Positions 48,161 through 60,759 of a DNA stretch of 64,000 nucleotides are shown piece by piece. How positions within the stretch are numbered: position 1 is the stretch's first letter; every line of letters starts with the position of its first letter. The notes beneath the pieces are model-generated. The model worked only from the letters and a program-made list of their open reading frames with translations. It was not told where the DNA came from and made no database searches. The position numbers were made by a program, and so were the translations under genes. This DNA is from Lithospermum erythrorhizon (lineage: Eukaryota; Streptophyta; Magnoliopsida; Boraginales; Boraginaceae), in the NCBI GenBank assembly GCA_019722365.1, contig JADFUC010000609.1:156258-220257 (forward strand), written 5' to 3'.

Positions 48161-50090
48161 TTGAAGGTATCAGCCGAACACCCCCAAACTAATTTTTACT
48201 GGCCATTGACGGCCAATGAAAGCAACAAAACCTGGCCATTGATATAAATTTCAAATTTTAAATTAATAACGGTAAATAAATATTAGATCAAGACTGACGA
48301 CCTATACCTCCACTACGTCCCAAACGAACACTATCATTTCAACACTCCTCCCTCGAAATGGAGTACGTAAGATCACAAATGCCCAACTTGTTCATCAAAG
48401 TTTCGAACCGTTGCTTCCCGAGATTCTCAAAGGATGTCTCCAAGCCGTGAAGACATGTAGACAATGGTAAGAACACAATTCCCATCCCGAATAGCATCCG
48501 TAATAAAATGACAATCAATCTCACGCTGCTTTTGAGCCAGAAAACATTACTATGCCTGGCCGTAAACTCACTAAGATTACTATACACTCAACCGCGAAAT
48601 ATAATCAATGCCCAAACATGCTAGTAATCCCTTCACCTAATTTTTAACCTTTCACACGCCAAGGCCGCCATACCTCAAAGACTTCGCCTCACCGAAGATA
48701 AGTTGACCTGACTATCCCAAGAAACACCACCTAACTAGTAACCCACGGTCTAGTAACAGATGCCTTGCCCAATCCGAGTCACACCATCGAGATAATCTCA
48801 AGTCAAAATCACCGTATCAGATACCTCGACTGTGCAAATTGTCGAGGTAACGCACCACTCTAAAAGCATTTATTCCTGGTCCTCTCTCACCCCGCAACTA
48901 AGAAAGATATGCACAACATAAAGCGAGCATCGTAACGAGTATAAGAGAGATAAACCGCCTCCCAACCAAACTCTATACTTCACCCCCCGCTAAACACGCA
49001 CTAACAGACGAGCCAAGTTTATGATTTGATTCCATGGAAAAGTCGCAGTGGCTTACCTACCCAACAAACCACACTCATTAATAATGTCTAAAGCATACTT
49101 TCTCCTCGATATAAAGAAATTCCCGTAGCCTCCGCCACCGATACACACAAAAAATACTTTGAGGACCCTCGATCTTCACGCTGAAACAAGAATCGAGATA
49201 CTTCTTGAAATTATCCATTATAGTCAAATTAGAGCCAGAAATAATCATATCATCAACGTAAACAAGAACGAACAATCAATACCATCAATTAACATAAAGA
49301 GAATGTCAAAGAATAGTTCTAGCAAGACCGAGTAAAAACCATAAAAATCAAAGTTGCAGCGAGTTTAGCGAACCAATAACAAGTGTCTCTGGTTTTAGTC
49401 CATACAATGGCTTACGCAGACGACACACTTTGTCAGTTCACTATGATTAAAACCTCGGTGGAAGTTTCATATATACTCTCCTCACGGAGATCTCCATGCA
49501 AAAAAAATATTATGCACGTCCATCCGACGTAGTATCCAATTCCTCGAAGTACCGCAATGTTTAAGAATGTCCCGACAGTAGTCATCTTAGCTAGCTGTGT
49601 TCTAATGTATCGAATAGTCAATCCCTTCCTTCTAACATTACCAAACACCACAAGCCTCGCTTCGAGACGCCAACACTCCAATCCGAGTCGCACTTAATCT
49701 TATATCCATCGGCCCTTCTAGAGCTCTTTGCCCTGGTGTAAGTCGAACCGTACTCCATGTGCCATTATCCTCCAAAGCACGTAGATCTCACTAACATAGC
49801 CGTGATACCAATCAATCATTCGACGCCTCAAGATAGGTTTTAGGTTCACTAAAATAAGTCATAACTCAAACAATGTGCAAGAGGACACGAAATACCTGAG
49901 ATGTAAGAGGAAACAGTGAATGCCGAAATGGGGATGACTAATCACGTGTCACAAAGTCTCTCGAGGATGTGCTGGGAGCGAACTTAATTCTATGTGCCTA
50001 CCCAGTCTCGGTCACTTCATAACCCGAACCAACGTTTCCACCTCGGTGGCCTCGGCCCCTCATACTGATCTATGCATTTTGAAAATAACG
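48160..50090 (-). mobile_element. Ty1-copia retrotransposon C, 3' part only
   Basis: Minus-strand fragment. The RT starts near 49700 with ARLVVFGN, then AKMTTV.TFLNIAVLRG and FLHGDLREE (49433-49693); the catalytic YVDDMIISGSNLTIMDNFKK is at 49205-49263, followed by YLDSCFSVK. RNase H words are recognisable down to about 48355 in broken frames. A purine tract GAGGGAGGAG (48345-48354) abuts TGTTGAAATG, the start of a 3' LTR that runs left from 48344; its far end is not defined (about 48160 or further left). Gag, protease and integrase were not found, so the 5' half is deleted or unrecognisable. Confidence 0.75.
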
Positions 50091-52913
50091 GAGCTCGAAT
50101 CTGCAATTTTAGGGAAGCCAATTAATAATACTATAATAAATATGAAATTTACATATAGTATCTTTGCATTAATAATTACTTGTGATCACTGTCCAACCAT
50201 AGGGACATGCTTTAGACATCCCTTTTGTCACTAATGATTTCAAGTTATTACTATAAGATGATATTGTATTATTTTTCAATTAACAAAAGATAATATATGC
50301 TATTAATTTGATTCAAATTCGCTATATATTAATGAGGATTGAAAAGTTTGTTAATTAAATAATTAAAGTGGGTCCTAATTGAGCTTATATAAGGAGTGTC
50401 TAGGGTTCAACTTTAGCTGAGGATTATTATTTTCAAACTTTCTTTTGAAGCACTCACTCTAATTGTTATATTATTAGTTAGTAAATTTATGTATTCGTTA
50501 TTTTTAACACCTACGCTAATTTACAAAAAAAAAAACAATCTGTAGAATCGTTGTGGGACGGAAGTATTTAAAATTATGTATCAATGAATTAATATTTTGA
50601 CAAGATGACTTTTTTAAATATTGATTCTCAAATATTTTATAAAATTTTGTAGATGATTTTGTGAAGTATATCAATATATAGTATTTTCAACATAATCTGT
50701 TATTAACACAATAATATTGATTCAAATCAAAGTTATATATGTCAATTAAGACTATAAATTTTATTAATTTTATCTATTAAAAAGAGAAAATTGAACAAGC
50801 TCTTAGAAATGAAAATAGCAAGAGTATAGTAATCATAAGTTTTAAATTTGGTTGGTTGAGTCTTAATGATTGTGACTATTGAAAAAGAAAGTTGAATGAT
50901 CATTTAGAGATGGATGTAGTATGTCGTATTTATAAATTTTTAATTTTGTGGTCAGCTATTAATTTCATTATTGAAAGAATCGAACAACCTTGAGACGGAC
51001 AACATATAGTACTCCTCCATCACTATTTCATAGGGATATTTTTCTTTCCTCGACAACTCCTAAATTGGTTCATGCAGTTTAAAATAGAGGGGGAAAGGTT
51101 TAGGAGAAAAGTTGGAGCTCATTCTAAAATATTGTGTAAGTTAAACATTCCCAACAAAAAGTGATGGAGGGACTATCTATAAATTTTGAGTTTTGTCAAG
51201 TTGATATCTAAATAATAGTTTTGATTGCTAAATTGAAAAGAAAATTGAAACAAACTTCTGTAGTAAATTTAGTATGTAGTAATTTATAAGGTCAAGTTTT
51301 AAGTACTTTTGACTATTAAAAAAAGAAAAATCATACAGTATTTTTAGTCAGCGGAGGGTAATAAAGATTCATAATTTTTGAATTTGCTATTTAAGCTTAG
51401 ATACTTACCACCAAAAAGAAAGTCGATATTCTTTTAAAGATGGATTTCGCAGATTCATAAACTTTGAATTTGATGGTTGAGAAATTAATTAGTTATTTAC
51501 TTAGATTTTTTTAAAGAATTATAGGAACAATTTATTTGGTATAATCTGGTTTATTAATAAATATAATGGGAGTTGAATGATTTAGTAAATGTCTTAGATG
51601 ACTTTATTATCTCTTTGTTTAATTATATGAAATTAAAGAATCAGAGTAGATATAGACCTAACGCATCAAATATACTTTTAAATGATTTACATAAAAATAT
51701 AATGACAAAAATTATACCTCATGTTCAAAAAAATATTGAGTTCTAAATTTTTATGAATAGCATATAAAATAGATACGATATTTTCATTGATGATTTCAAG
51801 GCTTAGAATCGTTATTTTAATTAATATTATAAAAATTATTTATTACATATAATTTTTGATAATAATTTTTGTTATCATTTATAACATAACAAAAAAATCA
51901 CATGCAACGCACGTCCTTTATTACTAGTTATTTTAAATGTTTGGATTAATCTGACAAACATAAACTATCTTTTAAAAAGAAATTATCTGCAATCTTATTC
52001 ACCAAAGAATCCAAATATTCTTTTTAAGAATGTAAATGCTTGAAAATCTCAAGCACCCACTCAAACTACTCCTCCATTTTAATTTATATGGATTATTTAA
52101 GAAAAATATTTTTATTAAAAAATTATTTATTTCGTGCAATTTTCAAAGAGAGAGAAAAGTTATCAACCAATAAAAAATATTATGAGACAAATAAATTAAA
52201 TGCAAAAAGTTTACTGATAAATTAGAAATAATCACTTAAATTACCGACGATAGCATAATTGCAATGCTGAATTAAACCGCTGAATTGGAGAGAGAATAGT
52301 TAATTGTATAAAGAAATGAGGTGTATTAAATTGAGCTGGAAAACTTCAATGTTAAAAAACGCGGATAAAGCAAGACAAATAAGGGCCATACAGTGTCGCC
52401 TAATCACCAGAATTTTGCCAAGGAAGCTACTTTTAAAGCTGATAGGACGAGTTGTTAACGTACATTTATTATTGGTTCCTTCGATTTTTCAGATTTTTAT
52501 CTCGTCCCAATTATTTGTGGTCAATTTTTTCATAATAAATTATTTTTAAAAAAACGTTTATACCAAAATTCATCATTTTTTGTACTCTATAAATAGAGAC
52601 TTTGTTTATTTGATTTGAATACAAAAAAAAATATCATCTAATATCATCTATTTGCAATATAATTATTCTATTATCCTTGTTAAACTTTTTATTTTATTTT
52701 TATATCTTTAGTGAAATGTATCCAACAATAATACTTTTAATACTCAAAATTTGACTAATTATCCTTTTAACTATCAAAATTCCAATAATTATCAATTTGA
52801 TAATCAATCTTCAAACCAAGCATGTCCCCTGCAATACCAAATTTCGTTTTCCAATTGAATGCTGGGACATGACGATTTGCTATCATCATGAGATCATGTA
52901 TCATATTACATAA
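50091..52913. other. AT-rich spacer
   Basis: No supported gene over 2.8 kb. Short ORFs here are low-complexity. Several phrases of the form ATAAATTTTGAxTTTG recur at 50930-51480, suggesting an old degenerate repeat. One MITE is listed separately; a lone MITE-like end lies at about 52067. Confidence 0.45.
51012..51174. mobile_element. Stowaway-like MITE
   Basis: About 163 bp, left end CTCCTCCATCACTATTTC, right end AAAAAGTGATGGAGGGAC/T. The termini are inverted copies with small mismatches; TA-type flanks are present but not exact. Confidence 0.6.
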
Positions 52914-52915
52914 TA

Positions 52916-53084
52916 CTCCCTCCATCCCTAAATGTAAAACTCATTTACTTTTTCACAAATTTTAAGAAAATTTAAACTCCACTCATATTTTTTATTTTTC
53001 CTCTAATACTTTATTTCACAAATGGAAGTTAGTTTAGGGATTTCCTAAAATGAAAATGATTCTAACATTAGGGGATGGAGGGAG
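52916..53084. mobile_element. Stowaway MITE with TA target duplication
   Basis: 169 bp. The left end is CTCCCTCCATCCCTAAATGT and the right end, reverse complemented, is CTCCCTCCATCCCCTAATGT. TA flanks both ends (52914-52915 and 53085-53086). Best preserved MITE of its type here. Confidence 0.9.
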
Positions 53085-53086
53085 TA

Positions 53087-54288
53087 TGATTGTTTAGGAT
53101 GAACGAGATACATATGTAATACTCGACCGTAAAATGTGCTGCTGGTAGCAAAGGTGATATGTTTGATATGATTTGATTGGTACTACTTTGCTATCACCAA
53201 GATGATCTTCTTTCGAAAGCTCATCCGATGTAAGAACTCTAACAAAGGCAGTTTGACCCGTACCGTGATGTTAATCTACCGGGCCAACAGCACGCTGAAA
53301 TGGTGACAAAACGGCCGGGTTATGGGCGGTTCAGGAGGCCAGCCTCCATCAAATCTATTAACGTACGTACCCGCGCGGGCTGGCCGGGCGTTACAACATA
53401 TGTTCCCGATCACGATTATGATCACGAGGCAAGCTGGCCGAAAGTACACCACATCCATATTCTCGACGAGGCACTACCTCGCATTTCCAAATCATACGTG
53501 ACGTTGGGGATTCGAATCACAAGGATGAACGTACATCACAAATTACAAAGCAGGAGCTAATAAGACATACGAACAAAAAGCTCGCATTATTTCATGATTA
53601 AAGCTTTTTTTTAAAAGTGTTACTATGTGCTTTAAGAGTTTGATTCGCTGATCGAGTATAATAAAGATAGCGCTTATTTGTATTTCATTAGTTTTACCAC
53701 GTGCTTTGGTTATTGTACTGCATTTCAAGCTTGTTTCAGAATTTTCTTTATTTAAATTTCATTCGTATCTCGAACTACGTAAAACATTTCAAATGTATTA
53801 CAAAACTTTCAATATTTCAAATAGGCACCTGAATGTGATTTTTCGCAACTCCACTTTTGAAAAATGTCTTTTTGGCACCTAAACTCCACTTAAACAGGTA
53901 AACATAAGGGGAAAATAAGAAATTTATATATATTACACTTTATGAGTCATTTTTTAAATAACAAACACTTAATTGGATCAATTTTTAATAATTAATTTTA
54001 ATTAATTAAATAAAAAATAAGATAAATCATTTTAATTTCTATAAACGATAATTTTATAATATTTAATCATAAAAATAAATAATATAAGTAAATAAAAATA
54101 TGAGATAAAGTGGCGGGGCGTGTCATAAATTTTATTTAAACCATTATGTATTTAAAAGTTAAATGCTTATCAATTATTGTTTTAAGTTATAGAAAACGTT
54201 GATGCTACTGCTTGAAATTGAAAGTAATCTTATAATGATGAGAAGTTAATTTTTTGATAAATGGTTACTTAAATTGAAACGCAAGAAA
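53087..54288. other. Spacer with GC-rich island, no recognised gene
   Basis: The stretch 53230-53560 is clearly richer in GC than its surroundings and open for 86 codons on the plus strand (53300-53560) and 60 on the minus. Neither matches a family I know. At 53151-53212 TAGCAAAGG and CTTTGCTA could form a hairpin. The rest is AT-rich. Confidence 0.4.
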
Positions 54289-54290
54289 TA

Positions 54291-54474
54291 CTCCCTCCAT
54301 CCTTTTATCAAAATCTATTTAATTTTAAAATAAATTAAAAAATTCAAACGTATCTCATAAACATTATTTTCTCTCCATATTGTTATACTTGGTATTTGAT
54401 TTGCCAAAAAAGAAACCAAAAAAGGAATTTATATTTTAAAAAAATAATTTTTAAATTTAGGAATGGAGGAAAAC
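54291..54474. mobile_element. Degenerate Stowaway-like MITE
   Basis: Left end CTCCCTCCATCCTTTTATC preceded by TA; right end AGGAATGGAGGAAAAC followed by TA. The right terminus has drifted from consensus. Confidence 0.55.
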
Positions 54475-57165
54475 TAATTTGTGGCAATTAGGCTTTTGGG
54501 GTTTTGTCACGTCATACATGTTCCCTAAAAACGATCTATGAGATAAAATAACAGTATTTAGTGTGTCTGAGATCTTTGTTTTCTTATTATGATTATAAAA
54601 TTATCTAGAGTGAATCCAATTATTAATAGTACCAAAGAACACGAAGTTGATTCCTTGGACAAGTAAGATAGAGGGTGGTGTCTCCAATTATTTAAACATT
54701 GGTATGATAACTCTCAAATCTCAATTCATATTTCTTGGTCACAATGCACATTCCGGCTTGATTTTTCTTGAAATAGTGAGGCACTTTTGTCCATTTGTTT
54801 ATAACCTCTTTTCCAGTGTACTAGCCTTTTAGTTAGTTTCTCTACGTCTTTGACTTATTTGTATTTGCAAAGCCATAGGATACTACTGATTCACACTCCT
54901 CCAAGTTCAGGAATTCGAGCTTCGCCGATCTATATATCCTACAGTCCTATAATCAAGTCCTATAATCACCATTCACCAATTTATGCCCCCAAGGAGCCTA
55001 ATGGTACTTGGCAAGGTAATTATTGTGAATATATCCCGACGTTACAGATTTGAATCCATGTAAAGATAATATTTTATTAAAATATTATAGGGATTGCTTC
55101 TGATTTCGTATACAGTTGGTCATTTTCCTTGTAAGGCTGCTAATTAGAGCACATTTCTCGATTTACAACTCGTCTGGTCAAGTAGCCTCTGATACATGTG
55201 AAAAAAAAAAAACTTCCTTAAAAAAACCATTCACCAATTTACCATATATACTCCTCCATTTCAATTTAGTTTGAATCTTTTTTTTTTATAACAAATAATA
55301 TCAATTCAATTTTAAGGAATAAAATGCTATAAATCAATTTAAAAAATTTATGTCACAATGAGATCGGAGTAAATCATAACCCACTAATTGTGCGTGCATA
55401 AAACGAGCAGCAAAATAGGATTAAAAATAATAATTCGAAAAATCGAACATACCATCATGTCTATGTTTTATCTCTATCGTCGGATCAAAGGAATAGCAAA
55501 TCATCACGATCTTAATTTCCAAATTAACTTTTAAGTAATTGTAATTAAATAATTATTTAAGCTTTTGAGACGATCATAAAGTTAGACGATTTTATCTGCT
55601 ATGTCCCCTGCCACGTCATTTCATTCCCTCACAAAATGTATGTGAAACCGTTATATTAACGACCTTCATGTGACTTGAAATATCACAAATTAATTTTAAT
55701 CGATCTACTTCAATGATTACCTACTATAAATGTTATTTTAACCAATCATTTCATTCACTCGATACGTTATTAAATAGGACCATCATTCCTTTCAACACCA
55801 CACCAACTAGTTTCTCATAATTTTTTTTTTAATATCTCGTTCATCCATATATCATTAATGCAATAAATTTACTAGTCCGTAAAATATTCAAATTGATTGG
55901 TACTACCTATTAGTAATAAAGGGGTACCATTCCAGCGTTGGTACTATGCAACAGACATGACAAGAAGTATGCAGCGATTTTTGGTCGTGTAGCTGTCAAA
56001 CCTCAGTTCCCGAAATGCAACGTAGCTTATGACATTTTGCTTTCAACGGCATCATCATCCTCAGCTTTTTCTTCTTGATCCTATTTTATTGTTTATTTGG
56101 TTACAGTGAGTGTTTGGCTTTATTTGACTATTCTCTACCATAACATGCAACAACTATAGAATATACGAGTACATCACCATGACTCCAAATCTCCAATAGT
56201 CCATGAGTCCATGCATGACTCCACAAGCACCTTCTTGGTAATTATAAAAAAGTTGGCACTTGTTTTGGTATAATGAGAGGGATAGATCTTTGATTCAAAT
56301 TGAATACATATGATAGTAAGTGATGATTGTCTTTTTCCTGAGATCTTCAAGCAACGACCAAAAATTCCGCTGGGCTCGATTCATCTACTTTTTTCGATTG
56401 GCGTCCTATTTGTCCCGAAAGGTGGCCCCTCGAATCTTCTTGTCCGACCGCTTCATTTAAAGCTTTAAATTTTACGCCTCATGGATGTGGATTCCCGAGG
56501 CGGCTATGATGCCCCACTGCGACGAAGCATCTATATGATGCTACCGGCTCCACGCCTTCCGCGATTTAAACCCGAAAAAGGTTAGGGTACTAATTTTACC
56601 TAATCGGTCGATCGTAGCCACTCCGACGCCTAAGTTAGTTTCAAGCTTAAAGTTTTATCAACAAGAGTTATGGCAATTTTAACATTACCTCTAAACGGCA
56701 TATGATAGCTTATTTATAGGAATACTGAGTAGCCTAGTGCCTCTGTGACGCGACAAACACACGATCCTGTAGCCCGATTTGACTCTAATTTGACTGTCAT
56801 CGGCCATGCTTATCGTGTCTTCTATAGAATCTGTCATTACCCATTGGCTTATTAATAATTAATCAACTATCAATTGTCCCTTTTAATCTCCAAAATTCCA
56901 ACTGCCATTTTTTCAAATGGTAGTGAAATTTGAAGAGTTAAAATTTCTCACCAACCACTTAGAACCATCTTTATGGCATGGAAACCTAAGAGACACGTGT
57001 TCAATCCCCTCATAAAAGGTATGTCTCTTTTAACTCCTTTTCACTTCTTCATTTTGCACAATTATTATCACCTTCTTCTTCCCAAAGCAAAACCCACTCT
57101 CTGTAATTTCTTGTTTCTCTCTTCACCCCGTGCCCTGTTTTGTAACTCAATTCTCCCAATCTTTT
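54475..57165. other. Spacer left of gypsy B
   Basis: No gene supported. A MITE-like pair of ends lies at about 55248 (ACTCCTCCATTTCAATTT) and 55370 (GATCGGAGTA). The GC-richer stretch 56370-56770 precedes the antisense frame of gypsy B and could hold its 3' LTR or 3' untranslated region, but I have no partner copy to confirm that. Confidence 0.4.
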
Positions 57166-57169
57166 CTCT

Positions 57170-59640
57170 ATGGTAGATCAAAGCGCACACCGTTCTTCTA
57201 AGACTACCCAGACTTTCCAATCATTCAAGAAAACCCACGAAGAGGTAATGCTTGGTTGTGGATGTCACAAGAGGTAGTGCTTACAGCTTAATAGCCAAAT
57301 CATTTTTCTTATCTTTCAACTCCCATAACATATTATTCTAATCGCCGAATTTTCGTCCTCGGCGCCCAGCTTAATATTGATCTTCACACACCTCCCAAAT
57401 AACCCCCCGCCCTTGAGAGTTTCCACCAAGGCGCCATGTCCCAAACCTCTGACGAGTTTGTCGAAGTCCTGCTTGAGTGGACAACCCCGAGGCCACCCCT
57501 GCCATTTCTTCCTCCAATTTAGACGACTCTCAAGCCCTTTGGATGCTGTCCCTTGAATTCCGTATCAGCCTCCTCCTGTGACTGCTGCTTCAAGTTTTCC
57601 TAGTTAAAATCCATCAAAGATCAACTTCAACCTCGTTGCCGGTAGCCCAAGACGTGTCTCGACCATCACGATTTCCAACTCCGAGACAAATTCGAAATAC
57701 TATGGGTTTCAAGCGAGAAGGTGAAGGACCTGTATCCCCGTGGGAAGGAGAAAACATGGATGCTCGCCTTGCTTTAATCATTCTTTCCACCTGGCGCAGC
57801 CCAAGATGCCTAAACCCCACCTCCCGAGACACCGCTTTTTAGAGTTTTTCAACTATGGGCTTCGACTCCCTGTCCCGTCATTTGTTGATGAAGTGTTGGA
57901 AGACCGTGATCGGCCCCGAGTCAACTGATGCCCTTTTCCCTACCCGACTCACTGCCTTCCAGCCATTGCCTGGTCATCCCCTAAATATAGATTTGTTTTA
58001 TGGACGTATACCATCCTCCTTAAAGGTCCATCGGGTTTACTTCCAAGTTGCTTCTCCTTCTTACAAATTCCTTATACACGAAGAAGGTGGACAGCGAGTA
58101 AGTCAGCGGTTCAAGCCGTTGCTCCCCTGGCCGATAGTGGTTTCAAATGAGGTCCGGAGCCTGGTCTTTATCACCGCCTTTACCTTCGGTGAAGATTCTC
58201 TAAAGGACTCAAACCGATAGAAAAGTCAAGGCTCTGGCTTCAACCTCTCGCCTCACGATGTCTTTTCGCGATGCAAGACGCTACCGATCAAGGCGATTTT
58301 AACCGCTGGATTAATACCCCTGCACAACCTCGACTGTAAGTCTTATCTCTCTTTTTATCGGTTCGTATTGCTATATTTTCATTCCTTATGTTTTTTGATC
58401 ACTTGTCTGGGTTATTTTCCGTTGGAACCTCATAGCCCCAACTCCTCGGGTCATGATCATGCCCCACAAAGCCAATTTCTGGCACGCGATTGGGGAAGGA
58501 CCCTTTGGCTAAAGTGTCCAAAAGAAAGAAGACTGCTTCTTCGGGAGAGTCCTCAGAAGTTCCTCCTGTCACTAAGAAGCCTCGGAAAGCTTTGAAGAAG
58601 GTGATCCCGGAGGACGCTCCTGTTGAGGCATCTCTTGAGGTCTTAACTTCCTCTCTCCCCTCCAACATCTCTTCCCCTACTCCCCTTCCTGTCACCACTT
58701 TGGAGATCCCCGGTCGCTCCTCTCCGTTGATGTTATGGATTCAGCCATCGCTTCCTCCTCCCCTCCTTCTACCCCATGGTGGGGCCGCCAACTTACAAGT
58801 GTTCACTCTAAGCCTTCTTATACCCCTTCCTTCGGGTATTACCGTGAACCGGCGAAATCATATCTAAGAGAATCCACCCGCCTCTTATTGGAGAACCGCT
58901 TGTCAAGAGAGGGAGATGGAGGGATTATAGGTTTCCGACTTCTTCCTCCATCCATAACGCCTTTGTCTTTCCACCTTAAGGCATGTTTTTGCCTTAATTC
59001 CTTTGATTTTATTATTGTTTTACCTTCCCGATTCTTACTTCTTTGTCTTTTTAGTTGCGGAGGTGCTCGGGGCTCTTCTTTGAAATGGGAGTGAATGTGA
59101 AGAGCCCCTGCCGCTCGAAGCCGACAAACTTTCTCCGAAACGCTCCGAGGTCATTGTTTCACGTAAGCTCGGGTTCAAGCCAGGATTTCAAGGCCCAAGT
59201 CATTTCAAGAACAAGCACGCGATCTTGAATCCGCTGTAATGGGCTTTTGATCAACCGCCCCTTCCAAGTACGAAGTCGACTGATGGTTTTGTAGAGCCTG
59301 TAAAGGCTCGCGAAAGCGAGCTCTGTAACAAAATGTATGCACCTCGAACCGCTGGTCGGGCGAGTATGAGTTATTCAGAGGCCTCCAAGAAGTCATAACC
59401 AACTTTAAGTGAGGGAATTAATTATAAGGACATCCTCGTGGATGACAGTTGTCTCCATAACGGAAGATTATAGTCCTTCAAAATCTCCGGTGGTTCACGG
59501 TGTTCAGTCCATCTTTCCCGAGTTTGTGGAAGAACACTGGAAGGAAGCATGGATCCTCCGGTGGATCCTAAAGAAAATGATAACGAAGTCTTCCGATGGT
59601 GAGAGCGATGTCAATTTATAGGATTCAGAGGATGATACCG
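57170..59640 (+). pseudogene. Antisense ORF of gypsy B: plant transposon protein (Transposase_28-like)
   Basis: From an ATG at about 57170 a 35-codon frame starts MVDQSAHRSSKT, then broken frames continue. At 57770-58110 one reads FFNYGLRLPVPSFVDEVL followed, in the next frame, by LTAFQPLPGHPLNIDLFYGR, then SLKVHRVYFQVASPSYKFLI. This resembles the 'putative gypsy type transposon' domain (Transposase_28) common in plant genomes. Downstream (58490-58720) is a Lys/Ser/Pro-rich segment, VSKRKKTASSGESSEV, followed by PPVTKKPRKALKKV, and a helical Glu-rich tail near 59400-59620. A role for this protein has not been established. Frameshifts make it non-functional here. Confidence 0.65.
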
Positions 59641-59969
59641 ACTCCCACTTTGTTCATACTCTGTAAACTTTGCTTTACGTCCTCAAGCTCGCCATTAGCG
59701 AAAGGCTATTATTTTGTAACTTTTGTTTAGTAATGGTTGCCGCACTTTTCCTTATTTTGTAATTTTTATTAGATCTTAACTCCTATTCTTGCCATTCATC
59801 ACTGCTTCTTTCTTTATCTTTTCTTCTTAACTTGTAAATGTTATTTCCAGGATAACATAACACATTCCCCTCTCACGGAATCATTCTCTTTGGGAATGAC
59901 TTCGATAGTTGTAACTTGTGCTTCCTTCCTGATACCTCGGTAGTTTTATACCCCTCGATTTTCTCTTAA
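59641..59969. other. Spacer between antisense ORF and tandem array in gypsy B
   Basis: T-rich sequence on the plus strand with no coding content, likely the untranslated end of the antisense transcript. A TTTTGTAA-type tail occurs twice (59711 and 59755). Confidence 0.35.
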
Positions 59970-60640
59970 CCCCGGTGATCTCGATTCACCCGGTGACCAC
60001 GAGTGATCTAATTCACTCGGGTTTCCCTTTAAGTTAATAAAGGTTAATGATCTTATTCATTTGACCCCGGTAACTCGATTCACTGAGACCAATACGAGAC
60101 TTAATTCACTGGTTTTCCTTTAAGTTGATAAAGGTTGAATGATCTTATTCATCTCGATCCCGGTGATCCGATTCACCCACACCACTAGCGATCTAATTCA
60201 CACGAAGTTTCCTTTTTAAGTTAATAAAGGTTGTTGGATCTTATTCACTTGACCCCGGGCGATCTCGATTCACTCCGAGACCACTTGTTTTATCTAATTC
60301 CACCCGGTTTCCCTTTTGCTAAGCCAAGGTGGAATGATCTTATTCATTCGACCCCGGGTGATCTGATTCACCCGAGGACCACGAGTGATCTAATTCACTC
60401 GGGTTTTCCTTTAAGTTAATAAAGGTTGAATGATCTTATCTATCTGACCCCAAGCGATCCGATTCCAATTCACGAATTACTCAGCGATCTAATTCATAAG
60501 TGGGTTTCCCCTTTGGGTTAATAAAGGGTTAAGTGATATTATTCACTTGATTCCGGATGATCCTGATTCACCCGAGACCACGCAGCAATCTTATTCACTC
60601 GTGTTTTCCTATGGAAGGGTGATCTTATTCACTTAGATTT
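59970..60640. repeat. Seven-unit tandem array in gypsy B
   Basis: Units start near 59970, 60065, 60159, 60253, 60352, 60448 and 60551 and are about 88-103 bp long. Each contains CCCCGG(T/G)GATCTxGATTCAC, GAGTGATCTAATTCACTCGG, a TTTCCTTTAAGTTAATAAAGG stem-like segment and GATCTTATTCA. Units 1 and 5 are closest to one another; unit 7 is shortened. Confidence 0.92.
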
Positions 60641-60759
60641 TCTTATTTTATTTAATGAACTCCTCATCAATAAAAGTGCTTACTTTTGCTTCATCAAACT
60701 TTTATCTCCAAGTTTGTTTACAAAAGATGGGAGATTATATCCTCTACAGTACTAAGTGT

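Noticed and set aside
58399..58698. 99-codon minus-strand frame in gypsy B
   Set aside because: Shadow of the Lys/Ser/Pro-rich plus-strand antisense ORF of the element.
59970..60640. CRISPR-like array
   Set aside because: Units are contiguous, about 95 bp long and without spacers; this is a retroelement tandem repeat in a plant genome.
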